In this document: positions 30,984 to 42,347 of the stretch, one piece after another
How the letters are laid out: each line of letters begins with the position of its first letter
Position numbering within the stretch: the stretch's first letter is position 1
Assembly: GCF_032854445.1 (NCBI RefSeq)
Contig: NC_088298.1
Span: forward strand, 10,281,504 to 10,345,503
Reading direction: 5' to 3'
DNA length: 64,000 nt
Source: Liolophura sinensis
Lineage: Eukaryota > Mollusca > Polyplacophora > Chitonida > Chitonidae
Position numbers and translations under genes: made by a program
Notes under the pieces: generated by a model
Database searches by the model: none
What the model saw: only the letters and a program-made list of their open reading frames with translations
Told to the model about the DNA's origin: nothing

Positions 30984-32455
30984 TGCTTTTAGAACCTCCC
31001 CAGCAGAGAGATTATACGTAGAGACTAGCGAGCCTTCTTTACATCACAGGCGTATAAAACTGAGCGCTCAACATGCTACAAAGCTTAAAGCTCATCCAAC
31101 AAACCCTGCCTACAATTGTGTTTTCAATCCATTAGATGTAGACAAATATACTATACGTCCTAACAAGATCCTTCGTTCGGTGTTCGTGTTAGGGACCATA
31201 TTGTGGAAGTTAACAGTAAACTTGGGGACATAGCCCCAGTTTCTTTTCCGGAGTTCCTTCCGTGGCTTCGCCCACCATCTCAATTGATATTCGATCTACG
31301 TAAATATAATAAATCAAATAGAAATCCTCTTATAATTCAGCAAGGTTTTGCTGAAATTAAAGCTAAATATTCGAATTACAAATTTATATATGCTGATGTG
31401 TCAAAAGATGGGGACAGAGTTGCAGCTGTAGCTGTCTTAGAGCAGCAACTTGCTTCTCTTCGCCTTCCATCCTCTTCGTCAATCTTTTCTGCAGTGGGGA
31501 GGGCTATATTTCTAGCCTTATCATATGTTTCTTCTGGGCATGCCCAGAGGGCAGTGATATGCAGCGACTTGCTTTCTTGCATTTTGGCAATTAGGAATAA
31601 TAAATTTAAAAATCCGTTGATTCTCGAAATATTACCTATACATAGAAAGCAAATTAAAAGAGGTAAAGCTATATTCTGCTGGATACTAAGTCACACTGGT
31701 ATCCATGGAAACACAGTCGTAGACAGGGAGGCTAAAGCTGCCCTTACTAAACCTTTGTCAACAATTAAAATACCATACAATGATTTTAAGTCTAATATTC
31801 TTAAATATATTCGTCGCCTTTGGCAGGGTGAATGGGATCGGCCGATTTACAATAAACTGCATGCCATTCATCCTGTCATTGGGTATAATAATTATACTAG
31901 CGAAAAGTCTCGTAGAGACCAAGTAGTTTTAATGAGGTGTCGTACTGGGCATTCTCATCTGACACACAGTTTCATCTTAGATGGGAGCAGTGCTGCCGAG
32001 TGTGTTGGATGTGATGCTTAATATGGCATTAAACATATCTTAGTTGACTGTGTGTGGGCTTTGCCCATGTTCGGGAGAGATTCCATAGTCAACTGTATAT
32101 ATGATTTATCTGACAGCATCGTTGGCGATGTTGTTACAAATTATTTGAAGGCTATTGGTCTATATCATAAAACATAATTTTAATTGTCATAAATATTTGC
32201 AGATATAAAGTTATATACATATAGATTTCTAGATGTACAGTTTTTAAGATGTGTTGGTTTCCGAGTTTTAACTGTTTTGGGATTTTCTTACGTGATTTTA
32301 AACATGTCCGAAGTTTTTGTTTAATTTTTGATGTTCTCACTATCGTGTCGAAAACCTTAACCGTCTCATGTTTTCACCTTGTTCCCGCCACGACATGTCT
32401 GAAATATTGCCGATTTGGCGTTAAGCCATAATCATTCATTCATTCATTCATTCAT
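30984..32455 (+). mobile_element. Old LINE-A copy, part 5: RNase H, 3' UTR and tail
   Basis: An open frame at 31203-32021 (272 codons) encodes the RNase H domain. KFIYADVSKDG shows the first catalytic Asp in YADVS, where the young copy has YTDGS. IFCWILSHTGIHGNTVVDREAK and the Cys cluster CVGCDA follow, with a stop at 32021. The 3' UTR includes CACGACATGTCTGAAATATTGCC and ends in the CATT repeat at about 32455. Confidence 0.88.
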
Positions 32456-33335
32456 CCTTAACTTTTCTTATCTCCGAGTGTACTTCATTTCATATGACAT
32501 CAGACAAAAGAGAGCAAATGAGGAGGAGAATCACAAAAGCAACAAGTTTCATGTTCTAAGCACTTCTAATTGGTGCATTTCTTGTGGTCTACTGTATAAT
32601 TCTGTATCACACAGTATGTTTGATTTTGACTATAGTACACTTCAGTGATATACTGTATGTAACAATAAACTATTAGACACCCAGGTTAGCATCTAAAATA
32701 GAAAACTGTAAGAGTGAGATGGTGTTAAAGCTTACATAAATCAATGAGGAAGCCCATAAATAAAAGAATTTGACTATCCAGTGTATATCTAAACTTTGCG
32801 TATTATCTCACTGAATTGTCCTCTCATGCTTTCCATGCAAAATTATTTGATTAAGAACCATCCTGGTGTCTAATTTGTCATCAAAATTAAAGAATGATAA
32901 AGAAAAAAATCAGGAACAAAATTAAATCACAGCTAAGAAATTGAAGTTACAAGTCATGTCTGTACCCCGGTCAAATGCTAGACATTAATCTCTGTCATAT
33001 CCCTTTAATAGTCTAGCATTAACAGAAATCCCAATATATGATATATAATATATATCATACACCTACGCAAAATGGCGGAATGTGCAGACGTACCGATGTA
33101 ATCTCCTGCAACTGGTAGAGAGGGCGAGGTATTTTGCAGTGTTGGTACCATGAAATGATGCTATGATCTATGAGAATGTAAACTGATATCGACGGAAGGA
33201 ACTACATGAGAGCCTATCGTGAAGAAATAAATAACTGGACTGAAGACCGTCGAGGTGACTTGGGGGTGGGGGGGAAACGTGTTCTAGTGTGTACTGCTCA
33301 ATATCCTCGTCAAGAGATTTCACGGACTTCCTTTG
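32456..33335. other. Non-coding AT-rich spacer
   Basis: No gene recognised. It contains a short AT palindrome near 33036-33060 (ATATGATATATAATATATATCAT). ORFs are under 80 codons. Confidence 0.5.
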
Positions 33336-33339
33336 TCTT

Positions 33340-33462
33340 TGGGAGCTGGTGTTAAACGTTGTTTTGGAAATGGATCTTGCGATTATCGACTTGGAACGCC
33401 TTTTTTGGACTACGAATAGTATGTGAATGTCGGACATGACGCTTATATTTGTAACATTGGCA
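33340..33462 (+). repeat. Repeat C, truncated copy
   Basis: Matches the 3' 120 bp of the repeats at 6943 and 39603, including the GTTAAACGTTGTT..GGAAATGGATCTTGC segment and TCGACTTGGAACGCC. The Cys-rich frame carries a stop here (GAATAGTATG), and one Cys of the CC pair has become Phe. The 115-codon minus-strand ORF at 33168-33515 simply overlaps this repeat. Confidence 0.7.
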
Positions 33463-33659
33463 GAGTGTGCACTAGCTTCACTCAAAATGGCGACCCTTGA
33501 AGTGTTCACGGACAAAGTAATCAGTCAGTCTACCCAAGGCACTACATTTGGCAAGCGCAGGAAGTAAATCTCTGCAAACCCCAAAACAAAAGAAAGTAAA
33601 TTCTCGCGGGGATATTCCGTCACATGTCACCCAGTCAGCCAGTTAATTTGATTCTGTGC

Positions 33660-34330
33660 CTACCAGTCCGTCAAACTGGAAAGCCTTGTTGACAAACGTA
33701 TCCAACAACGCCTCGAGATCTTATGGAAATTATGAGTGAAAACCGACGCCAAAATTACACCGATGGGAAATGACGATGGAAAAGCTGTGCGAGAAAGATA
33801 AATTGATCGAAAAATATCATGAAGTTGGAAAGTTAACCATGAAAGTTCAAAACCTAAATTCAGATCTACGTAAAAGAAGGACTGATCTGAACGAACTCAA
33901 AGTATGTGAGATATCCCTCGACAAAGCGGAGCAGTACAACAGGCGCGACTGTTTGCAAATTAATGGTCTTGCATTGCTTACTAATGAGTGCGGAAGATGC
34001 AGTGTGTAGAATTGCCCAAATGTAAACATTTCGAAAAATGACATATCAAGGTCATACTTTATTGGCAGACAGAGGAATCAAATCATTGTCAAATTTGCCA
34101 CGTATCGTAAGAGAACTTAACTGCTGTCTGCACGAAAAGTGTTTCGAAATACCCCTGCTCTTTCATCTATTTTTTTGAGTGAAGATCTGACAAAGCGTCG
34201 TTTTGCCCCGTATAAATCCCTGTTTAGCTTGAAAAAGCAAGGCAATCTGCATGGTGTGTGGTCATACGACGGAAATATCTTTTTTCCGTATGTTTGAAAC
34301 AGGTGCTTAGCGAATGTGAACTCCCTGTCA
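33660..34330 (+). pseudogene. LINE-B ORF1 remnant (L1/CR1-type ORF1p)
   Basis: A coiled-coil-like stretch (KDKLIEKYHEVGKLTMKVQN) leads to EQYNRRDCLQINGL, typical of the start of the RNA-recognition domain in LINE ORF1 proteins. After a shift it continues DAVCRIAQ, ISKNDISRSYFIGRQRNQ, IIVKFATYRKRT, EDLTKRRFAPYKSLFSLKKQ and WSYDGNIFF. At least two frameshifts and a stop divide it. This family differs from LINE-A, whose ORF1 has zinc knuckles. Confidence 0.72.
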
Positions 34331-35390
34331 TACGTAATGCCTAAATAGACACTTTACTACAGGCGACTATACATGTGTATGTTTAGTCTGCTCAGATATG
34401 GTAGACTACATGCACGTATAGCTCTATTTTAAAGTTTCGCTGACATTCCATGATGTAGGCGAGTGAACAGTAACCATGATTTGCCGTGGTTCGATCGGGT
34501 TTAAGTGCTGTGTAATAATCGCTGAGCTACATGAATTTCGTGACTGCTACTCTGTCCTGTGTCAGCGCATGCATCCAAAGGTGTAATCTTTGTAAACCAG
34601 TAAAACGTGTTATGGGTGGGTACTGCTCAATATTCTCGTGAAGAAATTGCACGGACTTCCCCGTTGTGTTATTATATTATATAATCATACCCAATTTGAC
34701 CAATGAACTTTAAAATAGATCATTCTGTTGGTAGAAAGCTCCGGCGTCATGCAGGTATCTTAATGTGTCTTCATGTCAGGATCTTCTAAACCGAATGTAA
34801 ATACCACACCTGTCAGATTTATCAATGTCTTTTATCAACGTTGGACGAGATGAGTTTCTTCTCTCTAGGCTCTCTCTGCAGGAATTGGTGGTCAAATTTA
34901 ATCTGTGGGTTTATTTGTGTTTAATTTTAGATCATCATAGTAAATTAACCCTCCCTTTCCTTATAGCGTACTTCAGGTATTTACCGACCTCATGCTGTGT
35001 ATAGTATTATGTTTTTATTTTGTGTTACTTTGTTCTGTAAGGATACAATCAGTTAGATCATTTCGGTTAATTTCGTCAAGAAATAATCGTATTTCGGACC
35101 AACAGTTACTGGGTAGTTAGTATAGTTACCCAGGAACTGGGTATTTACGTGAAGGTTTTAGTGCATGTGCTTGCAATCAGTATCTCTATGTTTATTGCCG
35201 GTACATCATGGATAGCATAAGTTAGTACAGAGTGGCAATTGAGACATGGCATAATTATGTGTTATAAAGTGAGTCTAAATCTTCGAAAATTATTTACATT
35301 ATTGGAAGACTTGCGGATTATATTCCTGGGAATAGAAATTTTTCGCATCTCAACCGGCCCCTCACCACGCAGTTCCTGTCTTACTACCTT
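34331..35390. other. Non-coding DNA between LINE-B fragments
   Basis: No coding similarity found. A 50 bp segment at 34612-34668 (GTACTGCTCAATATTCTCGT..CACGGACTTCC) repeats 33290-33345. Confidence 0.45.
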
Positions 35391-35394
35391 TTAC

Positions 35395-36120
35395 GTATGT
35401 TACAGAACCACGTCTCAGTTGTATACAGATCTGTGAAAGTGAGATTAAACATTTCCTTGAGACTCTAAATACACGGAAAACCTCAGGTACTGATGGTATA
35501 AACAACTCACAATTCACATCCGAGATTGTATTTAGATGGCGTAGATGCGAAGAGCGTTCCGTCCCATAAACATCTAGGAAATATTCTGCAACAATGGTAA
35601 ATGGAATGAGCATGTAAGAGCTATCGTTGGTTAAAGTAATATGAAATTGTGTATGATTAATCGGGCAAGGCGCACACTTACCAGAGAGTGTATGATCACA
35701 CTGTACTTTGGCTTGACAAGGTCTTCTATTGAATATGGAGATTTTCTATTTGACAACTCCAGCGTTTTAATATTCAACTCATTGGAAAATGTCTAACGCC
35801 GAGCAGCATTGTTATGTACAGGAGGCGTACGTCGAACTTCATATAAGTCTCTTATAAATGAACTAAAATGGGAACTCTTATACAGTCGGCTTAGATCCAA
35901 GCGCATTCTGTTTTGTTTTGTTTTTTTTTTTACTATTATTTTTCTCTTAAAATCATCAATGGGCTCTACTTCTCCATACCTAAAAGCCTATGCCACTCAT
36001 AGAAAGCACATGCTGAAAAGCATCTTTAGAAATATATCTCCTGGAGTTCACCCTTCTGCATTTTTGACTAGTTGTTCTAAACACATTTGTACTATACTCT
36101 TATTTGGTTCACCTGAACAA
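35395..36120 (+). pseudogene. LINE-B reverse transcriptase remnant
   Basis: A short palm-start motif (FLETLNTRKTSGTDGINNSQF) is followed after a deletion by the thumb region in shifting frames: PSHKHLGIFCNNGKWNEHV, MITLYFGLTRSSIEYGDFLF, then RRAALLCTGGVRRTSYKSLINELKW (in two pieces) and SPYLKAYATHRK. These phrases are characteristic of the RT C-terminus of CR1/L2/RTE-X-type LINEs. It probably belongs to the same element as the ORF1 remnant upstream. Several frameshifts; dead. Confidence 0.7.
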
Positions 36121-36344
36121 AGCGTGAATAATCAATTGACCTTAACATCTGTCCATAATTTTATAATCATATCCAATAGATTCACCATCCAATCATCAAT
36201 AAACAAATAAAGAATTACAATTATAACATTCACGATTGAATCGCAGGCAGCAGAGAGACATTTCCTTGGCACAAAAGTCCATGCAGTAAGAAGGAATCCT
36301 AATTGCCTAATAGAATGTGAATCTCCACACAGCAAAGTGTTGAA

Positions 36345-36727
36345 GATACACTTTTGGTTTATACTTTTCAAAAGCGTCTGCAATTTCTAGCTTCAGCAGT
36401 TTCGCCACAGTATCTGGCTCCGATGATTCGGCCAGTGCCAGTGTCACTGTTACCACCAGTAAAAGTACAACTACTAATACATCTGTTCCATACCATAGCC
36501 AATCCGGTAAAGGAACGAATACCACGACCAAGACATGGCAAGACATCGCCGATTATGTTGCTATACACGCGGAAACGGCTGAAAATGCGAGAAATTTCAC
36601 GATAAACTTATCACGTTTTCGTGACAATAGGGGCATATTGTGCTATATACAAAGTGGCGTCCCTTGGATCGGAAAAAGTAAAGGTTTCGACCAAAAAGCA
36701 CACAATTTACTTAAGGATGACAAATGA
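36345..36727 (+). CDS. Unrecognised open frame without ATG
   Basis: One frame is open for about 127 codons from a TGA just upstream to the TGA at 36727. It starts Ser/Thr-rich (low complexity) and becomes more structured (TWQDIADYVAIHAETAENAR, NFTINLSRFRDNRGILCYIQ). No ATG is in frame, so it would have to be an exon or a fragment. A second small open stretch (36752-36838) ends in ACAG/GTAC, donor-like, but that GT is also part of a SINE duplication. I do not recognise the family. Confidence 0.3.
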
Positions 36728-36843
36728 ACTATAAATTTAGGAAACCATGAACAATCAAAATGTCACAAGGCCAACGTCAAGGTGCTTCAAGTAGTGAAAC
36801 AATGGAAAATAAAGGGAAAAGGCGTCATCATTACACAGGTACC

Positions 36844-36890
36844 TTTTTTTTTATTTATTTCATTGGTGTTTTACGCTGTATTCAAGAGTA
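36844..36890 (-). mobile_element. SINE 3'-end fragment with 9 bp target-site duplication
   Basis: Only the last ~47 bp of the SINE (plus strand TTTATTTATTTCATTGGTGT..TATTCAAGAGTA) is present, flanked by perfect ACAGGTACC at 36835-36843 and 36891-36899. This is an extreme 5' truncation and confirms that the T/A-rich end is the 3' tail. Confidence 0.85.
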
Positions 36891-37014
36891 ACAGGTACCT
36901 AAAGTGACTACATGTAGTGCATGTACTTACAAACTTGCAATGAGTGAGATTTTAGAGGACTGTTTTAGCAATAACTGTCAAAATATTAATTCATATCTGA
37001 TTTCTTTCAGAGAA

Positions 37015-37630
37015 ATCTTAAGATTCCAGCTACACCCTAGACAGCCCTTATTAAAAGAAAACACAGGGAGGAATTTTGGAGGCCGGCTTTTGTTCACTCA
37101 TTGTTGAGATAACAGTAAAAGCCGGCTAACTGTCTGGTCTATTATATTTATCAAACGAGTCCGACAAGGCCTTCAAATTCCTCTTTTTGTCGGTACTTTA
37201 AGTCGGCCGAGGGGAAGACTTGATCGACATATATATATATATATAGTAAATATTCACCCTATATGTTCCGCAGCCACCACAGAGTGCCAGCAAGCGCGAT
37301 GCCTGAACCTGGGGATAACATTTATTCTCGAGAGAGCGGTGTTATGGAGGAAATTGGGACCACGCAGATGAAAGACAGGGCCCATCCGACCTCCCGTGTC
37401 TCCCTCTCTCGCCAAGTAAGAGCCAAAGTGGCATGTTCGACGTGAGGATCTCGTAAGACCAACACGCTGTCAGGATCCCGTCATCGGAGATTACGGGTCG
37501 CAAACCCACGGCAAACAGGTCGCTTCCCGGTTGCCTCTCACACGACCGAGAAGATGTGAACCTATCGTATTCACCGGGCCCACACGGGAGAGCTCTAGGT
37601 TAGTTGCCATTTACAAGTTTACCTAGGATC
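37015..37630 (-). mobile_element. LINE-A 5' end, inverted (5' UTR and ORF1 start)
   Basis: Reverse-complement match to 14410-15230: 5' UTR with GAGGCAACCGGGAAGCGACC, then the ORF1 N-terminus with the KSEQKP..SKIP..FF-like region in broken frame. An (AT)8 run at about 37217-37236 interrupts the region before ORF1. Truncated on its 3' side at about 37015. Confidence 0.8.
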
Positions 37631-37635
37631 ATGTT

Positions 37636-38393
37636 TTAACCGCAAATTGTTGGACTCAATCAGATCGTATCTTACAAACCTGGCTATTTCGTCCAATCAC
37701 AGTAGTTCTTTCAGAGGCTCAAATAACTTTAGCCAAATGGCACGTGTTGATACAACCACAGATGTAAATTCTCTTATTTTTAATATTTCTTCAGTAATCA
37801 TTTATGCACATTATAATTAATCCAATCAGTGAATTACGCTGGCCATTCTGTGCCAATTCAGTTCAGCAGTGCACAATGTAGGCTAGTTACAACAGCGCAT
37901 ACTGTCAAAGTTGTTGTGCTCTTTAATTTCGCATTGTCAGTGAATCACATGCACTCATCTTCCGTATTTAAAAAATCCAACTAAGCAGTTGCAAACGTAA
38001 GGTTTGTGGTAGCTATATGGGGCTATGTTTATGTAGAAATACGTGTAAGCATTTACTTACCCCGCACTCAGTGTGTCTCAGGGTGCTTTCCTCAACATAC
38101 TGGTGTTGTCTGCAGTAGGCCTAGTGAATGACGTGGTTTCTTGTAATGCCTCTCCATTTCTGCGGCCGATGTCTATCAGTTAAGTGATATGTTACGTCTT
38201 GGAAGCATGCGCTGCTCCATAACTTCTACGTGTACATCACCTACTGGCATCATCTGCCATTCATGCACCATGTTTTAAATTTCAATATAACCACTCGGCA
38301 ATACTTGTTTACATGCATGTTACATTTCTATTTATGCAACCCATCAAACCTACAGCCATTGCATATGTCAGATACCCTTTTTCAATACCATTA
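37636..38393 (+). repeat. Repeat B, copy 2
   Basis: Reverse complement of 10473-11410, from CGCAAATTGTTGGACTCAAT to TTCAATACCATTA. It contains a single version of the segment duplicated in copy 1. Its continuation (AAATCAAGATTGGCCTCCGTGG) is found at 39121-39142, beyond an inserted LINE. Confidence 0.75.
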
Positions 38394-39107
38394 GCAGACA
38401 AGGAGGCGAAAGCTGCCCTCAATAAACCCATATCTAAGACTAAAATCCCTTATACTGACATGAAGTCCAACATTCTTAAATATATTCGTCGCCTTTGGTA
38501 GGATGAATGGGACTTGCAGATCCACAATAAACTGCATGCTATTTACCCAGTCACTGGCTACAATACCTATACGTAGCGAATGTCTCGTTGAGACCAAGTC
38601 GTATAAGTAACAAGGTGTCGTATTGGGCGTTCTCGTCTAACACATAATTTCATCCTAGATGGGAGCAGTGCTTTCAATTGTGTTTGATGTGATGCCCAAT
38701 ACGGCATTAAACATATCTTGGTTGACTGTGTGAACTATTCCCATGTTCGGCAAAGATTCTACAGTCAACTCTTTGTAAGATTTAATTGACAACATCGCTG
38801 GCGATGTTTTCACAAATTATTTGAAGGCCATTGGCCTTTATCATAAGATATAATTATTAGTATATAAAAATTTTATCTAAATACATTTCTTGATATACCC
38901 TTTTTTAAAAAATGCGGGTTTTCGAGTTTTAACTGTTTTGGTTATTCTTTTTTGTTTTTAAAAGCGTCCAAGCATTTATGTTTCATTTTTGATGTTGTGA
39001 CGACCACATCGGAAACCTCGACCGCCTCATGTTTTCACCTTGCTCTCGCCACGATATGGCTGAAATATTGCCGACGTGGCGTTAAATCATTATCACTCAT
39101 TCATCCA
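38394..39107 (+). mobile_element. LINE-A, 5'-truncated copy with 13 bp target-site duplication
   Basis: Starts within RNase H (ADKEAKAALNKPIS, equivalent to 19050), runs through the C-terminal Cys/His region and 3' UTR, and ends in CATTCATCCATT. The flanks TTCAATACCATTA at 38381-38393 and 39108-39120 form the duplication, and removing the LINE restores repeat B as seen at 10473-10500. The short coding part is frameshifted. Confidence 0.88.
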
Positions 39108-39149
39108 TTCAATACCATTAAATCAAGATTGGCCTCCGTGGCCAGGTAC

Positions 39150-39425
39150 GCCAGGTATAGTTAGCACAACAACCAGATGTCCAACGCCATCCAGCACAAC
39201 AAGCAGATGTACAAAACCAGCCAGCACAACCAGGTGTGCAACACCAACCGTTACAACGAGATGTACACCAACCAGCTCAACAGCCAGATGTACAACGCCA
39301 GCCAGCTCAACAACCAGATGTACAACGCCAGCCAGTATAACAACCACGTGTGCAACACCAACCGCTACAACCAGATGTACGACACCAGCCAGCTCAACAA
39401 CCATATGTGCATCACCAGTCAGTAC
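39150..39425 (+). repeat. Minisatellite, 30 bp unit, ~9 copies
   Basis: The unit CCAGCTCAACAACCAGATGT + ACAACGCCAG recurs with substitutions and a few 3 bp deletions. Because the unit is a multiple of three and lacks stops, several frames stay open. They read as Thr/Ser/Cys/Pro repeats, Asn/Gln/Met/Tyr repeats or Gln/Pro repeats on the plus strand, and Val/Leu/Gly on the minus. No start or splice context singles one out, so I treat it as repeat DNA, possibly derived from a repetitive coding exon. Confidence 0.85.
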
Positions 39426-39486
39426 ATTTTTTATAGTGACCCGCTTGCTTACAGACTTGTTCTTATTCATTCTCAGCCTTGAGAAT

Positions 39487-39602
39487 CCTCAACCGCCTCA
39501 TGTTTTCACCTTGCTCTCGCCACGATATGGCTGAAATATTGCCGATGTGGCGTTAAACCATTATCATTCATTCATCCATTCAATACCATTAAATCAAGAT
39601 TA
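39487..39602 (+). repeat. Duplicated LINE-A 3' end and flank
   Basis: Copy of 39019-39132: CCGCCTCATGTTTTCACCTT, CACGATATGGCTGAAATATTGCC, CATT tail, then TTCAATACCATTAAATCAAGATT. The two copies flank the 30 bp minisatellite. The flanking TTCAATACCATTA is included, so this is a duplication of the inserted locus, not a second independent insertion. Confidence 0.8.
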
Positions 39603-39907
39603 GCTGAGATACTTGTTTAGCTGTTATTTGACATGGAACTCACTTACGGACTACGAATTTGAACTTTGATATGGAATTCATGCCTGGAATATTCATTGTC
39701 TGCCCGGCATCATTAAAAACTGATGACCGCTTCTCTCTTGTGTGTTACCGGCTTTATTCCTTATTTGTATAATTTCTTACATACCTTTGTCTTCGGGAGT
39801 TAGTGTTAAACGTTGTTGTGGAAATGGATCTTGCGATTATCGACTTGGAACGCCCTTTACGGACTACGAATGGTATAGGAATGTCGGACTTGACGCTTAT
39901 ATTGCTA
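39603..39907 (+). repeat. Repeat C, copy 2
   Basis: Close match to 6943-7252. The frame again gives a hydrophobic run (LPALFLICIISYIPL), then VKRCCGNGSCDYRLGTPFTD and YEWYRNVGLDAYI, and here continues open to 39960. No ATG in frame; it begins with GTG. The donor-like site of copy 1 is absent (GCTATT instead of GGTATG). Confidence 0.7.
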
Positions 39908-39960
39908 TTACCAACACTCTCGACATGTCTGTCAGGAGGTCTTCCAGGAAAAAAACGTGA

Positions 39961-40847
39961 TGAAGATCAACTTCATGAATCTCTTTGTGCTGGAAGAGAC
40001 CAGTCAGGGTTCTATGTCTCCTACATAACTGAATTTATAGGAAAATAACAAATACACAATATTTTGTTTCATCGTAATTATATCCAGTATAATCATGCAT
40101 TCAACAACGCAAAATGTATAGAACCTCCTGCATGGATCTTGTATAGATTGAATTAATACCTGAAGGGTACTGAAGATTATTTTTTGTCTAATTTCATGTA
40201 TTTTAGTTATATTTTATCATTGCTGAGTGACTGAATGCATCTCATGTACGTGGCAAGATTTCTCATACAGGGTTTTCCAAGACATTAAGTGAGACCCCCC
40301 CCCCCCCCCTATAGGTGATCTACAAACAGGAGTGCACAGTTTAAAGCTATTCAAAACTGTTTGCATATATGCTTTACATTTTTGTTGCCCTAACATGAAC
40401 AAACATACCTTAGTCTATGGAAAGAGTCAGCGGTAAAAAAAATATGATTTAAAAAAAAAAACTTTTTCTTTCCCGGGTAAAGGTGTTTTCACACAAAGGC
40501 AGTTTACAAAGGGGTCATTTTTTCTTCAGTACAAGGGGGACTTATTTGATCACAAAGATGCGCTGAAAGGAGAAGCTGGGAATCGTGGGAGTTTCATGTT
40601 CTTTTTCAAAACTCACAACAAAAGAATGTGGTGAGTTATTTTATAATCATCTAACAAGTAGTTAGGAAATTGATCAGTTATAGCAAGTGGTTAAGCTTGA
40701 GGTCTTTTCAAACATTGTTGATATTGCTTTATGACTGATCGTGCATCAGTTCAGCCAAAAAAGCTTCAATATCCCATAAGGGTAGGCAGGAATTTCAAGT
40801 CTCCAGATTCACACAAGTTCTCTGGCTTTGCATAAATGAAGTCATTG
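39961..40847. other. Non-coding DNA with a C15 run
   Basis: AT-rich, no gene recognised. A run of about 15 C residues at 40297-40311 and an A-rich stretch near 40436-40460. Confidence 0.5.
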
Positions 40848-41756
40848 TGACATGTCATGGTAACATTAAAATTGATGGTAAAGCTAAATTTTTGGGAATA
40901 ATATTTGATAATAAATTATCTTTTATTCCCCATAAAAAAATGCTTAAAGCTAAATGTACAGAGGCTCTCGATACAATCAAGGTCATGTCTACCACCGATT
41001 GGGGTGCTGACCGATCTATTTTATTACATCTATATCGTTCTCTGGCGAGATCTAAATTGAAGTATGGATCCATCATTTACGGTTCCGCTAGGAAATCCTA
41101 TCTTAAAATGTTTGATCCTGTCCATCACCAAGGTCTGAGGCTCAGCCTTGGTGCAATTTGAACCTTACCAGTAGAAAGTTCATGACCCTTCTTTACATCA
41201 CAGACGTATAAAACTGAGCCTTCAATATACTACAAACCTTAAAGCACATCCAACAAACCCTGCCTACGGGTGTGTTTTTGATCCATTTGTTTTTGTAGAC
41301 AAATATACTTAATGTCCAAACAAGATCCGCCATATTGTGGAAGCCGGCATCAAGCCTGAGGCTCCGGTATCTTTTCCGGACTGTCCTTCATAGCTTCTTC
41401 CACATCCTAAATTGATATTTGATCTACGTCGACGTAATAAATTAGGTACAAACCCTCTGATAATTCAGCAAGGTTTTGCGGAAATCAAAGCTAATTATCC
41501 GGATTTACACATTTATATATACCCATGGGTCAAAGGATGGGGACAGGGTTGCAGCTGCAGCTATCTTAGAACAGCGGGTCACATCCCTTCATCTTCCATC
41601 CTCATCTTCAACCTTTTCTGCAGAGGCCAGGGCTATACTCCTGGTGTTATCATATGTTTTCCTCTGAGAATGCCCAGAGGGCTGTGATATGCAGTGACTC
41701 GCTTGCTTGCCTTTTGGCAATTGAGAGTAAAGAGAAAAAACCGTTGGTCCTTGATT
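40848..41756 (+). mobile_element. LINE-A fragment: RT thumb to RNase H
   Basis: Encodes KFLGIIFDNKLSFIP, TDWGADRSILLHLYRSLARSK and HHQGLRLSLGA in an open 104-codon frame (40847-41161). It continues through frameshifts to SKDGDRVAAAAILEQRV and TFSAEARAILL (41476-41667), and ends abruptly near 41756. Truncated at both ends, with no tail. Confidence 0.87.
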
Positions 41757-42119
41757 CTACTGAATGTGGCTTCGTCAAGGTAAGTTGAAATCGCCTCTAT
41801 AAACTCGTCAACCGATTGACAGCTAAGATAAGAGGCATTTTTTGCTGCATTGGTAATATGTCACTCAGATCCGAGACGCAAATTTCCTCAGCAGCAAACT
41901 TCTAAGAGTTTTTTTTTATTCTACGTTTCTAAGAGCCCAGATTTTAGTGGACATGAAATGAACTACTTCCATAAGTTTCATGATTATGTTTCTGTTCTTT
42001 GCAACCAGGTCGGTATTCATCTGTACTGTTCCCCTTATTATTTGAGAAAGAATGTTTCCCTTTTTGGAGCACTGTCCAACAATATTCATAAACTTTAAAG
42101 CAAGTTTGTGTCTTTCAGA

Positions 42120-42347
42120 TGTGGCGTGATTGGACAGCATTCTACCAGGATGATCGCCAAGTATGCATGGGCCCACTGCCCATTTCCCATCAACATGCCT
42201 CGCATGATTTGCAATGATAACCATCTGATCGGTTATTATAATAGAACCCAAGTGAACTTAGTTTTCCACACTGTTCGTGAAAATCTGCGTCCATCCATCT
42301 TCAAACGGTCACAGCTGCAGCAACGCCCAAGTATAGTCTTATCTTAA
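42120..42347 (+). CDS. Putative terminal exon, unrecognised
   Basis: After a TTGTGTCTTTCAG acceptor-like site, one frame is open for 76 codons (..RMIAKYAWAHCPFPINMP.., IGYYNRTQVNLVFHTV) to a TAA at 42345-42347. An AATAAA-type signal follows within about 5 bp. The opposite strand is also open for 111 codons over 41916-42251. Neither matches a family I know. Confidence 0.25.
   Translation, partial: CGVIGQHSTRMIAKYAWAHCPFPINMPRMICNDNHLIGYYNRTQVNLVFHTVRENLRPSIFKRSQLQQRPSIVLS

Noticed and set aside
33168-33515. 115-codon minus-strand ORF
   Set aside because: Antisense to repeat C and flanking non-coding DNA; no family and no conservation.
39123-39470. 115-codon minus-strand Val/Leu-rich ORF
   Set aside because: Antisense of the 30 bp minisatellite.
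41916-42251. 111-codon minus-strand ORF
   Set aside because: No domain and no splice or start support; it overlaps a plus-strand frame with an acceptor-like site and is no better supported.
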